Shown here: one piece after another, positions 9,359 to 18,114 of the stretch
Numbering within the stretch: the stretch's first letter is position 1
Layout of the letters: every line of letters begins with the position of its first letter
Source of the DNA: Gammaproteobacteria bacterium
GTDB lineage: Bacteria > Pseudomonadota > Gammaproteobacteria > Arenicellales > CAJQKF01
NCBI GenBank assembly: GCA_030429665.1
Contig: JAUIEZ010000002.1
Span: 1 to 64,000, forward strand
Reading direction: 5' to 3'
DNA: 64,000 nt
The notes under the pieces: model-generated
What the model saw: only the letters and a program-made list of their open reading frames with translations
What the model was told of the DNA's origin: nothing
The model's database searches: none
Translations under genes and position numbers: made by a program

Positions 9359-10606
9359 TCAGGCTTCGTCGCCACGAGCCATCCGTTCCATTTTCCGCGT
9401 ATCGACGAGGCGGCCATGGCTGACGACGTGTCGCGGCGGTGTATGGTAGCGAAGCGCCTCCAGCTCGTCCGGTTGATCGAGAACGACCATGTTGGCGTCG
9501 GCGCCGACCGATACGCCATGGCCGGCCACATTGATGGAGCGCGCTGCATCCGTGGTCACCATGTCGTAAAGCCTGTCGATCTCCGAGCGAGTCGTCATCC
9601 AGAGCAAATGCGACGCGAGAAATGCCACTTCGAGCATGTTGTTGCGTCCAAAGGGATAGTACGCGTCCGAGATGTCGTCCTGCCCGATGCTGACGAGCAC
9701 GCCGGCTTCCAATAGATCCTTGACGCGTGCGTGCAGGGGACCGGTATGCGGATCGCTCACGATCGCCACGCCCGCCCGCTTTAGGGTCTCGACCAGACGG
9801 TAGAAGTACGGCGCGGGATACTCGCCCATGGCACGGCAGTGATGCGCGAGGGCGCGGTTCGTCCAGTTCCGCTTCGTCGCCTCCCGCGCCATCATCTCGA
9901 GTGTCCGCAGTGACGGGTCGCCGGCATCGTCGAGCAGCATGGACACGTCCTTGTCGAACGCCTGGGCGAGATCGAAGCAGAAAGATACATGTTCCGCCGC
10001 TTCCTCGTCGGTGTACTCGATCCAGGGTATGCCGCCGACCACGTCGGCCCCCAGTTCCATCGCCTGCCGCATCAGCTTGTCGGTGCCGGGGTCCTTGAGT
10101 ATGCCGTCCTGGGGAAAGGCGGTTACCTGGATGTCGACGATGCCGCGAAACTCCTCGCGCACCGCGACGAGCGCCCGAACGCCTTCGACGCCGGCAATCG
10201 AATCGACGTCAGCCAGCGCGCGCACGTGCAGGTTGCCGTGTAACGCCGCGAGCGCGACAGCACGTCGAGCGGATCGGACCATGTCCTCTAGAGTGAGCGA
10301 TCGCTTGACTTCGCGCGCCTTTTCGATGGCCGACATGGCCTTGCCCATTCCTTGTCCGTGGTACTCGCGCAATGCGACTTCATCCATTTTCTCGAGCGTC
10401 CAGACCTTGCAGAGATGCAGGTGCGTATTGACGAAAGACGCGGTCACCAGGTTTCCGCCGGCGTCGATCTCCTGCCGGCCCCTCGCGTCAATACTTGACT
10501 CGATGGCCGTGATCACACCGTCCGATACCGCCAGGTCGTGCTCGGCATGTCCGCCGCCGCGCAGTCGGCCGCGTCGAATGACGATGTCGTGCTGCTCGTT
10601 CTTCAT
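9359..10606 (-). CDS. Cytosine deaminase-like amidohydrolase with altered metal site
   Basis: A 415-aa protein related to CodA. It keeps HLHLCKVWT (two metal His), ALAHHCRAMGEY (His) and GQDDISDAYYPFGRNNML, which parallels the CodA segment GHDDVFDPWYPLG and supplies the metal Asp. By eye the CodA segment VHCDE corresponds to MLLDD, so the third metal His is Leu and the proton-shuttle Glu is Asp. Either the substrate and chemistry differ from cytosine deamination or activity is reduced. The ATG at 10606 has GGAT upstream; a TTG at 10618 is the alternative. It sits 69 bp downstream of dctM and upstream of the second amidohydrolase in the same run of genes. Confidence 0.75.
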   Translation of the reverse strand: MKNEQHDIVIRRGRLRGGGHAEHDLAVSDGVITAIESSIDARGRQEIDAGGNLVTASFVNTHLHLCKVWTLEKMDEVALREYHGQGMGKAMSAIEKAREVKRSLTLEDMVRSARRAVALAALHGNLHVRALADVDSIAGVEGVRALVAVREEFRGIVDIQVTAFPQDGILKDPGTDKLMRQAMELGADVVGGIPWIEYTDEEAAEHVSFCFDLAQAFDKDVSMLLDDAGDPSLRTLEMMAREATKRNWTNRALAHHCRAMGEYPAPYFYRLVETLKRAGVAIVSDPHTGPLHARVKDLLEAGVLVSIGQDDISDAYYPFGRNNMLEVAFLASHLLWMTTRSEIDRLYDMVTTDAARSINVAGHGVSVGADANMVVLDQPDELEALRYHTPPRHVVSHGRLVDTRKMERMARGDEA

Positions 10607-10675
10607 CTTGATATCCAATGCGTCTTCATGAGAGTAACGTCGAAGCCGTTTGCCGCCGCCTCGTGGCGGGATTCG

Positions 10676-11989
10676 TCATTGCATCAATCCCGGCAGGAAG
10701 GTCACCGTGGCCGGCACGAACAGAACAACGGTAAGCGCTATTGCGTCGCAGGCCAGGAACGGCATTCCCGCCATGTATATCTGGCGCATCGTGGTCTCCT
10801 TCGGCGCCACGCCCTTCATCACGAAAAGCAACATGCCGAAAGGCGGGGTCGTCAACGCCATCTGCAGATTGATCAGCATCAATACGCCGTACCATATCGG
10901 ATCCAGGCCCAGCGCGTTGATTACCGGGATGTAGATCGGCAGCATGATCAGCATGATGGCGACCTGCTCCATGAACATTCCCAGTATCAACACCACGATT
11001 TGCATCAGGATGACGACGATAAGGGGTTCGATGGCCAGCGTCAGTACGTACTCGAGCATATCGCGGCTCGCACCGGAATAGGCCAGCACCTGGCTGAACG
11101 CCAGGGCGCTGGTGAGTATCGTCAGCATCATCACCGAAATCTGCACCGTTCCCGTTACCGCCTTCTTCAGGCTCTCGAAGGTCAGGCCACGGTACGCCGC
11201 GGCCAGCACGATCGAACCGAAGCAACCCAGGGCGGCAGCCTCCGTGGGCGTCGCCACACCTATAACGATGACCCCCGTCACCAGGAAGACGATGACGCCA
11301 AGCGGCAAGAGATACTTGACGACCCCGATGAGTTTGTCGCGAAGCGGAACGCGCTCCAGGTCATAGGCGGGAGTCAGGTGTGGTTGCAGGCGGCACCGTA
11401 CGATGATGTAACCCAGGTAAAGCACCGCCATGATGAATCCGGGAATCAAGGCCCCGATGAGTATCTTTCCGATCGACAACTTGCCAACCGCGGCGAGTAT
11501 GACCGCGAGCGAACTCGGCGGTATCATCATGGCCAGCCCGCCACTTCCGATGATCGGACCGATGGACATCGGTGACTTGTATCCGCGACGCTGCATCTCG
11601 GGTAACAACATCGTCCCGAGCAGTGCGGTGTTCGCCATGGTCGAACCGCTCAGGCTCGAGAAAACCGTTCCGGTGACTACCGTGAGGATGCTCAATCGAC
11701 CCGCCAAACGGCCCAGCAGCTTGTCCAGCACATCCAGCGCCTTGAATGCGAGATTCGAGTGCCAGAGTATCTCCCCCATCAACACGAACAGGGCAATCGG
11801 CAGCAGCGTGAAGCTGCTGACGGCGTCGTACATGCTGAGAACCAGCGAATGAAAGGCGCGCCCACCGCCCTGCAGTATGAATATCGCCCCCAGGTTCACG
11901 GCCAGGAAAGCGAATGCGACCGGAATGCCTATGACGATAAGTACGCCAAGCGCCGAGAAGATCAGCAGGAGTATGGCCCACCATTCCAT
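10676..11989 (-). CDS. dctM: TRAP transporter large permease, DctM type
   Basis: A 437-aa inner-membrane protein with about 12 hydrophobic segments. It has the DctM core including LFVLMGEILWHS, the glycine/serine-rich VTGTVFSSLSGSTMANTALL region, IGSGGLAMMIPPSSLAVI, and a final PPFGMLLFVMKGVAP. The large subunit carries substrate across the membrane using the sodium gradient, fed by the periplasmic DctP protein. It begins 1 base after the stop of dctQ, so the two are translationally linked. The substrate is unknown; the catabolic genes around it suggest a barbiturate, ureido acid or dicarboxylate such as malonate. Confidence 0.93.
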   Translation of the reverse strand: MEWWAILLLIFSALGVLIVIGIPVAFAFLAVNLGAIFILQGGGRAFHSLVLSMYDAVSSFTLLPIALFVLMGEILWHSNLAFKALDVLDKLLGRLAGRLSILTVVTGTVFSSLSGSTMANTALLGTMLLPEMQRRGYKSPMSIGPIIGSGGLAMMIPPSSLAVILAAVGKLSIGKILIGALIPGFIMAVLYLGYIIVRCRLQPHLTPAYDLERVPLRDKLIGVVKYLLPLGVIVFLVTGVIVIGVATPTEAAALGCFGSIVLAAAYRGLTFESLKKAVTGTVQISVMMLTILTSALAFSQVLAYSGASRDMLEYVLTLAIEPLIVVILMQIVVLILGMFMEQVAIMLIMLPIYIPVINALGLDPIWYGVLMLINLQMALTTPPFGMLLFVMKGVAPKETTMRQIYMAGMPFLACDAIALTVVLFVPATVTFLPGLMQ

Positions 11990-11990
11990 G

Positions 11991-12494
11991 TCAGGCGATC
12001 CTCCGCGCGTTTCTGCATACCGTCACCGCCTTTCTCGTGAACTCGATCGTGGTCAGACCGAGACCGAAGGTGACGATGGCGATAAGTATGAACTTGGGAA
12101 TGGGATAGATTCCGTAGGTGACGATTCCCCGCGAGAAGTGATCCACGGTCGCGGCGAAGCCATAGTACGTCGCGATACCGCAAGCCAACGCGGACAGCAA
12201 TGCGGCTATCAGGTCGACACGCCAATGCCAACGATCGGGCAACCGCTGAACGACGATCTCGATTCGCACGTGCTCGCCGCGGCGAGCCAGCCATGCCATG
12301 CCGAGAAAAGGTACGCAAACCAGAATATGTTCGGTGACTTCGAACACCCAACCGATCGGCGCGTCGAAAAAATAACGTCCCACCACGTCCGACGTCACGA
12401 GCACCACCGTCGTGAGGATCAGCACGCCGACTATCACCGCGCAAATCGACACCACCGCGTCATATACGGAGACGAACCAGGCTCTCTGTCGCAC
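11991..12494 (-). CDS. dctQ: TRAP transporter small permease, DctQ type
   Basis: A 167-aa membrane protein with four hydrophobic segments (for example ICAVIVGVLILTTVVLVTS near the N-terminus) and the DctQ-typical EHILVCVPFLGMAWLARRGEH (quoted in part: VCVPFLGMAWLARRGEH) followed by VRIEIVVQRLP. It forms the integral-membrane pair with DctM. Translation starts at GTG, with GAGG about 8 bases upstream. An intrinsic terminator lies between dctP and this gene, so less permease than binding protein is expected. Confidence 0.9.
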   Translation of the reverse strand: MRQRAWFVSVYDAVVSICAVIVGVLILTTVVLVTSDVVGRYFFDAPIGWVFEVTEHILVCVPFLGMAWLARRGEHVRIEIVVQRLPDRWHWRVDLIAALLSALACGIATYYGFAATVDHFSRGIVTYGIYPIPKFILIAIVTFGLGLTTIEFTRKAVTVCRNARRIA

Positions 12495-12527
12495 AAAAAA
12501 CGCCTCTAATAAGGAATGCTCGGCAAC

Positions 12528-12569
12528 AAAAAAGCCGCTACCACTGACGATATCGTGGTGATAGCGGCT
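12528..12569 (-). terminator. Intrinsic terminator between dctP and dctQ
   Basis: On the minus strand an 8-bp stem AGCCGCTA/TAGCGGCT plus a 4-bp inner stem CCAC/GTGG (with a 3-base bulge) is followed directly by a six-T tract. It sits after dctP and 34 bp before dctQ, in the position where partial termination would favour the binding protein over the permeases. Confidence 0.8.
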
Positions 12570-12630
12570 CTAATGCTGGAATGGCCGCTCTTGTCCTGGG
12601 CCACTCTTGCCCGATGTTACGTGACCTGGA

Positions 12631-13617
12631 TCATCCACCTAGCTTCTGCAGGTCGTCCGCGTATTCGGGGCTCTTTTCCTTCAGATCGGCCCAGCGCGTG
12701 TCGTAGGCGGCATCAAGGTAGGTCTTCGTTTGTTCCTCGTCGAACTCGATGAACTCCAGGCCCGCTTCCTTGAGCAACCTGTCTTCATCGGCCACCTTTT
12801 TCTCGACGAATTTCGTCATTTCATTCTCAACGTCCATGGCGATCTGCTCCAACTCGGCCCTGATGTCTTCGGGCAGGCCGTCCCAGACTTCCGCGTTCAT
12901 GAGCAGGGCGTTGTCCTTGTAATAGAACGGTACGTTGATTACGTACTTCGTCACCTCGTGCAACGCAAAGTCCATGATGCCGACATAGGTCGATCCGAAT
13001 CCGTCGACGACGCCGCGCTCGATCGCAGTGTATATCTCGGTGGTCGGCATGTTCACCGGCGTCCCGCCGAGGCCGTTGACAAGAGGCACGTAAACGGGCG
13101 ACACGCGGATTTTCATCCCCGTCAGGTCGGGCTGTTCGATGTTCTTGTTAACGTACAGTCTGAACCCGACGTTCGGGACGCCGGTGAGATTCGAAAGGTA
13201 GATCACACCGCCTTTCTCGCGATGAATCTTCCGCATAAGATCGTAGTAACCGGTTTCTCGCATTTCCTGCGGCGACTTTCTCGCCAACAGCATTGCGGAG
13301 GCTTCGGGCACCTGCGCGGTATAGTAGGCAGCGGCGCCGAGGACCACGTCCGCCACACCGTTTCGCAGCGCCTCGAACTGCTCGAACGCGGGAACCACCT
13401 CGGGACCACCGAGGTACTTCAGCGTCAGGCGTCCCTTGAGACGTTCCTCGATCATTTCCTGGAACATGAAAAATGGCTGGCTGGACGCATAGTCCTTGGT
13501 CCACGGCGTCATGCCCTTCAGTTCGATAACATCGGCTCTCGCGGTCGTCGCACCGAACGCCGCCGCCACGCCTGCCACGGCGCCGACGACCATCTTGAGG
13601 ATTGATGACTTGCTCAC
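12631..13617 (-). CDS. dctP: TRAP transporter periplasmic solute-binding protein, DctP type
   Basis: The product is 328 aa with a Sec signal peptide (cleavage near TTARA-DV) and the DctP fold signatures: GGPEVVPAFEQFEALRNG, then FRLYVNKNI-EQPDLTGMKIRVSPVY, and the MPTTEIYTAIERGVVDGFG segment that holds the ligand pocket. It captures solute in the periplasm for DctQM. The start is GTG with a strong GGAGG site 8 bases upstream. The gene has its own predicted promoter and regulatory dyad in the 213-bp gap after matB. In the DctP family a conserved Arg binds carboxylates, which fits an acidic substrate. Confidence 0.92.
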   Translation of the reverse strand: MSKSSILKMVVGAVAGVAAAFGATTARADVIELKGMTPWTKDYASSQPFFMFQEMIEERLKGRLTLKYLGGPEVVPAFEQFEALRNGVADVVLGAAAYYTAQVPEASAMLLARKSPQEMRETGYYDLMRKIHREKGGVIYLSNLTGVPNVGFRLYVNKNIEQPDLTGMKIRVSPVYVPLVNGLGGTPVNMPTTEIYTAIERGVVDGFGSTYVGIMDFALHEVTKYVINVPFYYKDNALLMNAEVWDGLPEDIRAELEQIAMDVENEMTKFVEKKVADEDRLLKEAGLEFIEFDEEQTKTYLDAAYDTRWADLKEKSPEYADDLQKLGG

Positions 13618-13708
13618 GTTGATACCCTCCGGTAACTCTATGTGTCTGGATCTGTCTACTATCGCCGTCCGTTTCGTTCACGACGTACCGCCATGTATTG
13701 GCAAGATA

Positions 13709-13737
13709 ATCGTAATAGGCCCTATTGACCCGTACAA
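13709..13737 (-). promoter_or_regulatory. Predicted dctP promoter
   Basis: On the minus strand TTGTAC (13737-13732), a 17-bp spacer and TACGAT (13714-13709) form a plausible sigma-70 promoter with the start near 13702. A palindrome of arms AATAGG/CCTATT (13714-13726) lies between the two boxes. A LysR-type dyad is centred at about -64. Confidence 0.5.
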
Positions 13738-13750
13738 TAATTAAAAAACG

Positions 13751-13773
13751 ATAGTGCCATAGGAGCCACCTAT
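13751..13773 (-). promoter_or_regulatory. LysR-type operator upstream of dctP (ATAG-N15-CTAT)
   Basis: ATAG (13751-13754) and CTAT (13770-13773) are 15 bp apart. A nested ATAG-N7-CTAT at 13759-13773 fits the classical T-N11-A LysR box. The surrounding bases AAAAA-n-CGATAG-y-GCCAT-N8-CCTATA recur in the same register upstream of the M24 gene at 25211-25242, at the same 14-bp distance from the predicted -35 element. Confidence 0.6.
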
Positions 13774-13830
13774 ATCGCGTCGAAGTCGCGCAATGGGCGC
13801 CTAACGTGCATGATTTCCGGGTGCAACGTA

Positions 13831-15351
13831 TTACTCGGCCTTCTTGAACAGATCCCGATATCGATCGCGAAGCACGTTCTTTTGCACCTTTCCCATCGTG
13901 TTTCGAGGCAACTCGTCCGCGAAAACGTATTTCTTCGGACGCTTGAATCCCGCCAGTCGCGCGGCGACCGCTTCTTTGAGTCCTTCCAGGTTGACGTCCA
14001 CTTCCGTCGCCGAAACCAGTACGGCGACCACGCCTTCACCAAAGTCCGGATGGGGCACGCCGATGACCGCGCTCTCGACAATGCCGTCCTGTTCGTCCAA
14101 CACCTGCTCGATCTCTTTCGGATAGACGTTGAAACCTCCGGAAATGACGAGGTCGCGGCCGCGACCGACGATCTGCAGGTAGCCATCCTCGTCAAAGCGG
14201 CCGAGGTCGCCCGTAATGAAGAAACCGTCGTCGGTAAACTCCACCCGGGTCTTTTCAGGCATTCTCCAATAACCTCGAAATACATTGGTTCCACGAACCT
14301 GCACCATGCCTACCTCTCCGTCGCCGACGGGCTCGCCCGTATCCTTGTCGCGGATTCTTACCTCCACGCCGGGAAGCGCGAACCCGACGGTGCCGGCGCG
14401 TCGCTCCCCTTCGTAGGGATTGGATGCAATCATGTTGGTTTCGGTCATCCCGTAGCGTTCCAGTATTCGATGCCCCGTTCGCCGCTCGAACTTGACGTGC
14501 GTTTCCGGAAGCAATGGCGCGCTGCCGGATACGAACAGTCGCACACCGGCGGTCGCCCCGCGCGAAAGCGCGCGATGTTGCAGCAGCCGGGTGTAGAAAG
14601 TCGGAACCCCCATCATGACCGTGGCGCGATCGAGCTTTTCGATCACGCGTTCGACATCGAAGCGGGGAAGGAAGATCATGGCGCTCCCGGCGACGAGCGA
14701 AACGTTGGTTGCCACGAACAGGCCGTGGGTATGGAAAATCGGCAAGGCATGAAGCAGTACGTCATCGGCCGAGAATCGCCAAAGTCGGGCGAGTACCCGC
14801 GCGTTGGACAACAAGTTGGCATGGGTGAGCATCGCACCCTTCGATTTGCCGGTGGTACCCGAGGTGTACAAGAGCGCGACGAGATCGTCGTCGTCTCGGG
14901 CGACGGGATCGAATGTCGACCGCTGCCGGCGCGAACGTTCGGCCAAGGTGCCCGATCCGTCGGCGTTCAAGGTGAACAGGCTGGCGCCATGGCGCCTGGC
15001 GATCGGCGCGAGCGATACTTCGTTCGACCCGTCGCAGACCAACAGGCTCGCGCCTGCGTTCTCTACGAAGTAGTCGACCTCGTCCGACGTGTAAGCTGTG
15101 TTCAACGGCAGAAATACCACGCCTGCCTGAACGCAGGCCGCGTACACGGCCAGTGCCTCCGGTGTCTTGGCTGCCTGCAAGGCAAGTCGGTCACCGGGGC
15201 CGGCGCCCGCTTCGACGATGGCGTTGGCGAATCGCGCCGCCATGTCCAGAAAGGCGTCGTAGGACAAAGACTCGCCGTTCTGCAGGAGGAGAAACGGGTT
15301 GGCGTTACCGGCATGACGCGCGAACAGCGCATCGTACAGCAGGTTAGTCAT
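13831..15351 (-). CDS. matB: Malonyl-CoA synthetase (MatB-type acyl-CoA ligase)
   Basis: A 506-aa ANL-superfamily ligase that adenylates an acid and transfers it to CoA. It has the P-loop-like LLYTSGTTGKSKGAMLTH, the VMMGVPTFYTRLL segment with downstream RLFVSGSAPL typical of malonyl-CoA synthetases, the A5 motif ERYGMTETNM, the A7/A8 region TGDLGRFDEDGYLQIVGR and the hinge GRDLVISGGFNVYP. The catalytic Lys of the C-terminal lobe lies in LPRNTMGKVQKN. It overlaps the upstream malonyl-CoA decarboxylase by 8 bp, the well-known matAB pairing, so malonate is the expected substrate: malonate + ATP + CoA gives malonyl-CoA. In this locus malonate would come from barbiturate breakdown. Confidence 0.93.
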   Translation of the reverse strand: MTNLLYDALFARHAGNANPFLLLQNGESLSYDAFLDMAARFANAIVEAGAGPGDRLALQAAKTPEALAVYAACVQAGVVFLPLNTAYTSDEVDYFVENAGASLLVCDGSNEVSLAPIARRHGASLFTLNADGSGTLAERSRRQRSTFDPVARDDDDLVALLYTSGTTGKSKGAMLTHANLLSNARVLARLWRFSADDVLLHALPIFHTHGLFVATNVSLVAGSAMIFLPRFDVERVIEKLDRATVMMGVPTFYTRLLQHRALSRGATAGVRLFVSGSAPLLPETHVKFERRTGHRILERYGMTETNMIASNPYEGERRAGTVGFALPGVEVRIRDKDTGEPVGDGEVGMVQVRGTNVFRGYWRMPEKTRVEFTDDGFFITGDLGRFDEDGYLQIVGRGRDLVISGGFNVYPKEIEQVLDEQDGIVESAVIGVPHPDFGEGVVAVLVSATEVDVNLEGLKEAVAARLAGFKRPKKYVFADELPRNTMGKVQKNVLRDRYRDLFKKAE

Positions 15352-16612
15352 CGGTCGCGCTCCGGTCGGATTGATGGCGAGACTTATGGGCGGATCGCGC
15401 CAGTTCCGTTACTTCCTTCGAAGCAACGACCTTTAGCTGGTTGGCATAGTCTTCGTGGTTCTGCTCTATCCTGGCCAGGTCGTACAGGTAGCTGACCATG
15501 GCGCCGCCCGACTGGGCGATCCCCTTGTCGGACAAGTCGCCGCGCGGATGGATCTTTTCCACGACGGCACCGTTGTTCAGATGAAACCTGGCGACCGGAT
15601 CGAGCGGCCTGCCGTCATCGGATTTCGCCTCGAGCAGGTATCGCGCCGCCAACGTCCGCAACCGGTCCGGATCGTCGATATCCGCGGCAACGTCATTGGC
15701 AGACAACCAGTTCACGAGTCCCGGAATGGGCGAGAGCGTAACGAACGTGGACAGTCCGGGGAGTTCGCGGGATAGATCCGAAACGACCTGCTTGATCAAC
15801 GAGTTACCAAAGGAGACGCCGGCCAGGCCCGCCTGGCAGTTGGAGATGGAATAGAAAACGGCGGTATTCGCCCGCTCCCGGCTAATGACTTCTCTCGAGT
15901 CGGCAAGCACGTCCTGTATCGAGGCTGGAACACCCCGGGTCAGCGCCACTTCGACGAAGATCAGCGGCTCGTCAGGCATCGCGGGATGGAAGAACGCGAA
16001 ACACCGCCGGTCTTCCGGTTGTAGCCGCGAACGAAGTCCGTCCCAGCTCTGGATGGCGTGAACCGACTCGTACGCGATGATTTTCTCGAGGATCTCCGCC
16101 GGGGTGGCCCAGCTTATCTGCCTGAGCACCAGGAAGCCCCGGTTGAACCAGGAATAGAACAGGTGCCTGAAGTCCAGGTCGACAATGCCGAGTGACGGGT
16201 TGTCGCGGCAGAATCGCAGCAGGTCGGCGCGCATGCGCACCAGTTCCCGGGTGGCGCCGGGAACCTGGTTGAGACGTCGCGCGAACTCCTGGCGATCCGG
16301 TTCCACGGCGCGGCACAGCGTTCGGTAGCTGTACTTGTTCGGGGCAGCCGAATACGCCTTCAATGCCGCCTCCGCCGAGGGGACATCAATGTCCATTTCT
16401 TCGAGCATGTACTCGAAGACGGCGCGCTTCTCGTCGTCCTTCAGTCCGGCGTATCGGTCAAGGATCTCGCGCGCAAGTTGCACGCCCGAGACCTCTCCGC
16501 GACTGGTCAGCAGTTCCCGGAACAACGCCGGCAGGGGGCGATCGTCTCTCGAAGCGGCGTTTGCGTAGCGACGCTCGAACAACGTTTGCAACAGGTCGGC
16601 CAGTATGCTCAT
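15344..16612 (-). CDS. matA: Malonyl-CoA decarboxylase
   Basis: A 422-aa malonyl-CoA decarboxylase with the N-terminal helical domain and the C-terminal acetyltransferase-like catalytic domain. The diagnostic stretches are DLDFRHLFYSWFNRGFL, CFAFFHPAMPDEPLIFVEVA (the catalytic region with the conserved His and Glu) and VFYSISNCQAGLAGVSFGN (Ser and Asn of the active site). It converts malonyl-CoA to acetyl-CoA and CO2. The ATG follows GGAGGCAACACG. It lies 75 bp downstream of the DUF1116 subunit gene and overlaps matB, so the whole carbamoyl-transfer and malonate module is probably one transcript. Confidence 0.95.
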   Translation of the reverse strand: MSILADLLQTLFERRYANAASRDDRPLPALFRELLTSRGEVSGVQLAREILDRYAGLKDDEKRAVFEYMLEEMDIDVPSAEAALKAYSAAPNKYSYRTLCRAVEPDRQEFARRLNQVPGATRELVRMRADLLRFCRDNPSLGIVDLDFRHLFYSWFNRGFLVLRQISWATPAEILEKIIAYESVHAIQSWDGLRSRLQPEDRRCFAFFHPAMPDEPLIFVEVALTRGVPASIQDVLADSREVISRERANTAVFYSISNCQAGLAGVSFGNSLIKQVVSDLSRELPGLSTFVTLSPIPGLVNWLSANDVAADIDDPDRLRTLAARYLLEAKSDDGRPLDPVARFHLNNGAVVEKIHPRGDLSDKGIAQSGGAMVSYLYDLARIEQNHEDYANQLKVVASKEVTELARSAHKSRHQSDRSATDD

Positions 16613-16687
16613 CGTGTTGCCTCCATCGTGGACGACGCTCGGCGGGTAATGTATATCGACTCTCGCGAAAGCCCGGACACGGTTTGA

Positions 16688-18103
16688 CTATACCGACAGC
16701 AGCGCCTCGTTGCGCGTGGCGAAGTGTCTCAATGCGTCCTCGAAGCACCTGGCGGGCGGGTCGACGAGGCCGGCGCCGACCTGTCCCACACCGGCCTCGC
16801 GGCCGGCAATGCCGGTATTGACCACCGGCAGGGTGTTGTGTCGTACGACGAGCGCGGCGTCGATACCTACCGGGGTGCCGCGAAAATCGAGCGCGGGAAG
16901 TCGGAACAACGGATGTTCCCCGAGCGTGATGTCATACATGCGGCGGCTGCTGTCGAGCGCCAGGTCGCTCGTACCGCCCACGAACTTGACGATCGCCGGC
17001 GCGGCAGCCATCGCGAATCCACCGACGCCGACGGTCTCGGTAATGGTCGAATCGCCGATATCGGGGTTGGCGTCCTCGGGCCCGTATCCGGGAAACAACA
17101 ATCCCTGGGGCACGCCGCTCGGCCCGGTGAACCATTCGTCACCGGTCCCACTGAGCTGAATACCGAACTCGGTGCCGTTGCGCGCCATTGCCACGACCAT
17201 GGTCGAGCCGTCGATGTTCCGGGCCGAGTCCGCGGCCACTTTCGCCGCCGGCATCATCAGGTTAAGGAAGAAATGGTCGTTGCCGGTGATGAATCGAAAG
17301 CACGCGGCCACGTCGGAAGCCGGCCGTCGCGACTCGATCAAACTCGGCCCGATCGCGCGCAGGAGCAGGGAAGTGCCCGCACGATTGCGGTTGTGGCATT
17401 CGTCGCCCATCTGCAACGCTTCACCGGCCATCGCGTACAGGTCAATGGGTTCGCCGCCTCGCAGGACTTCGTCAAGAACGGGCGCGAGAACCCTTTCTAT
17501 CCAGCGAAGTCGTTCCAGCACCTCGTCAGCGAAGGCACCGTACCGAAGCACCTTGCCCAACCCTTCGTTGATCGTGCAGTAGGCCCGCCCGCCCCCGACT
17601 TCGTCCTCTATCACGGACATCGGCATGGAAGGACTCACGACGCCGGCCATCGGGCCGACGGCGCCGCGATGATGGCACGGCTCGAGGCGAAACTCTCCGC
17701 GCTCGAATCGCGCTCCGGCATCCTGGGCAGAGTCGGCGAGGCCCTCGAGCAGTGCGGCGCCGATCAGCGCGCCGCGCAACGGGCCGGAAGCGTTCTCCCA
17801 CTCGATGGGCGGCCCAGCGTGCAGGAAACTCCCCTTCTCCAGACGAACCGCTTCCGATGCCGGGAGGATGCCGACGAGATGGGGCCGGGCGGACGTCAGT
17901 CGGGCGAGCGCTTCGCGATTTGCCGCACGAACCGGTTCGCTCAACGCGATCGTCGACAGGGTGGACGCCAACTCGACGGACATCGGCGGCTGCCATTTCG
18001 TCGCAGCGACGTTCACGCCCTGGGTTGCCAGCGCGTCTTCGATCAGGTCGATGCCGGCGGTCGCCACGCGCAAATCGCCGGACAGTATTTCTTCGTTTAA
18101 CAT
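16688..18103 (-). CDS. DUF1116 protein, AllG-like subunit of a carbamoyltransferase
   Basis: A 471-aa DUF1116 protein, related to E. coli AllG (YlbE), one of three subunits of oxamate carbamoyltransferase, which turns oxalurate and phosphate into oxamate and carbamoyl phosphate. Recognisable segments are GPMAGVVSPSMPM, TINEGLGKVLRYGA, GDECHNRNRAGTSLL and TGNDHFFLNLMMPAAK. The ATG at 18103 is preceded by AAGGAG at 7 bases. It starts 11 bp after fdrA. In this locus the expected substrate is not oxalurate but the barbiturate ring-opening product, which carries the same N-carbamoyl amide next to a carboxylate-bearing chain. That assignment is inference. Confidence 0.85.
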   Translation of the reverse strand: MLNEEILSGDLRVATAGIDLIEDALATQGVNVAATKWQPPMSVELASTLSTIALSEPVRAANREALARLTSARPHLVGILPASEAVRLEKGSFLHAGPPIEWENASGPLRGALIGAALLEGLADSAQDAGARFERGEFRLEPCHHRGAVGPMAGVVSPSMPMSVIEDEVGGGRAYCTINEGLGKVLRYGAFADEVLERLRWIERVLAPVLDEVLRGGEPIDLYAMAGEALQMGDECHNRNRAGTSLLLRAIGPSLIESRRPASDVAACFRFITGNDHFFLNLMMPAAKVAADSARNIDGSTMVVAMARNGTEFGIQLSGTGDEWFTGPSGVPQGLLFPGYGPEDANPDIGDSTITETVGVGGFAMAAAPAIVKFVGGTSDLALDSSRRMYDITLGEHPLFRLPALDFRGTPVGIDAALVVRHNTLPVVNTGIAGREAGVGQVGAGLVDPPARCFEDALRHFATRNEALLSV

Positions 18104-18114
18104 GGTCGGACTCC

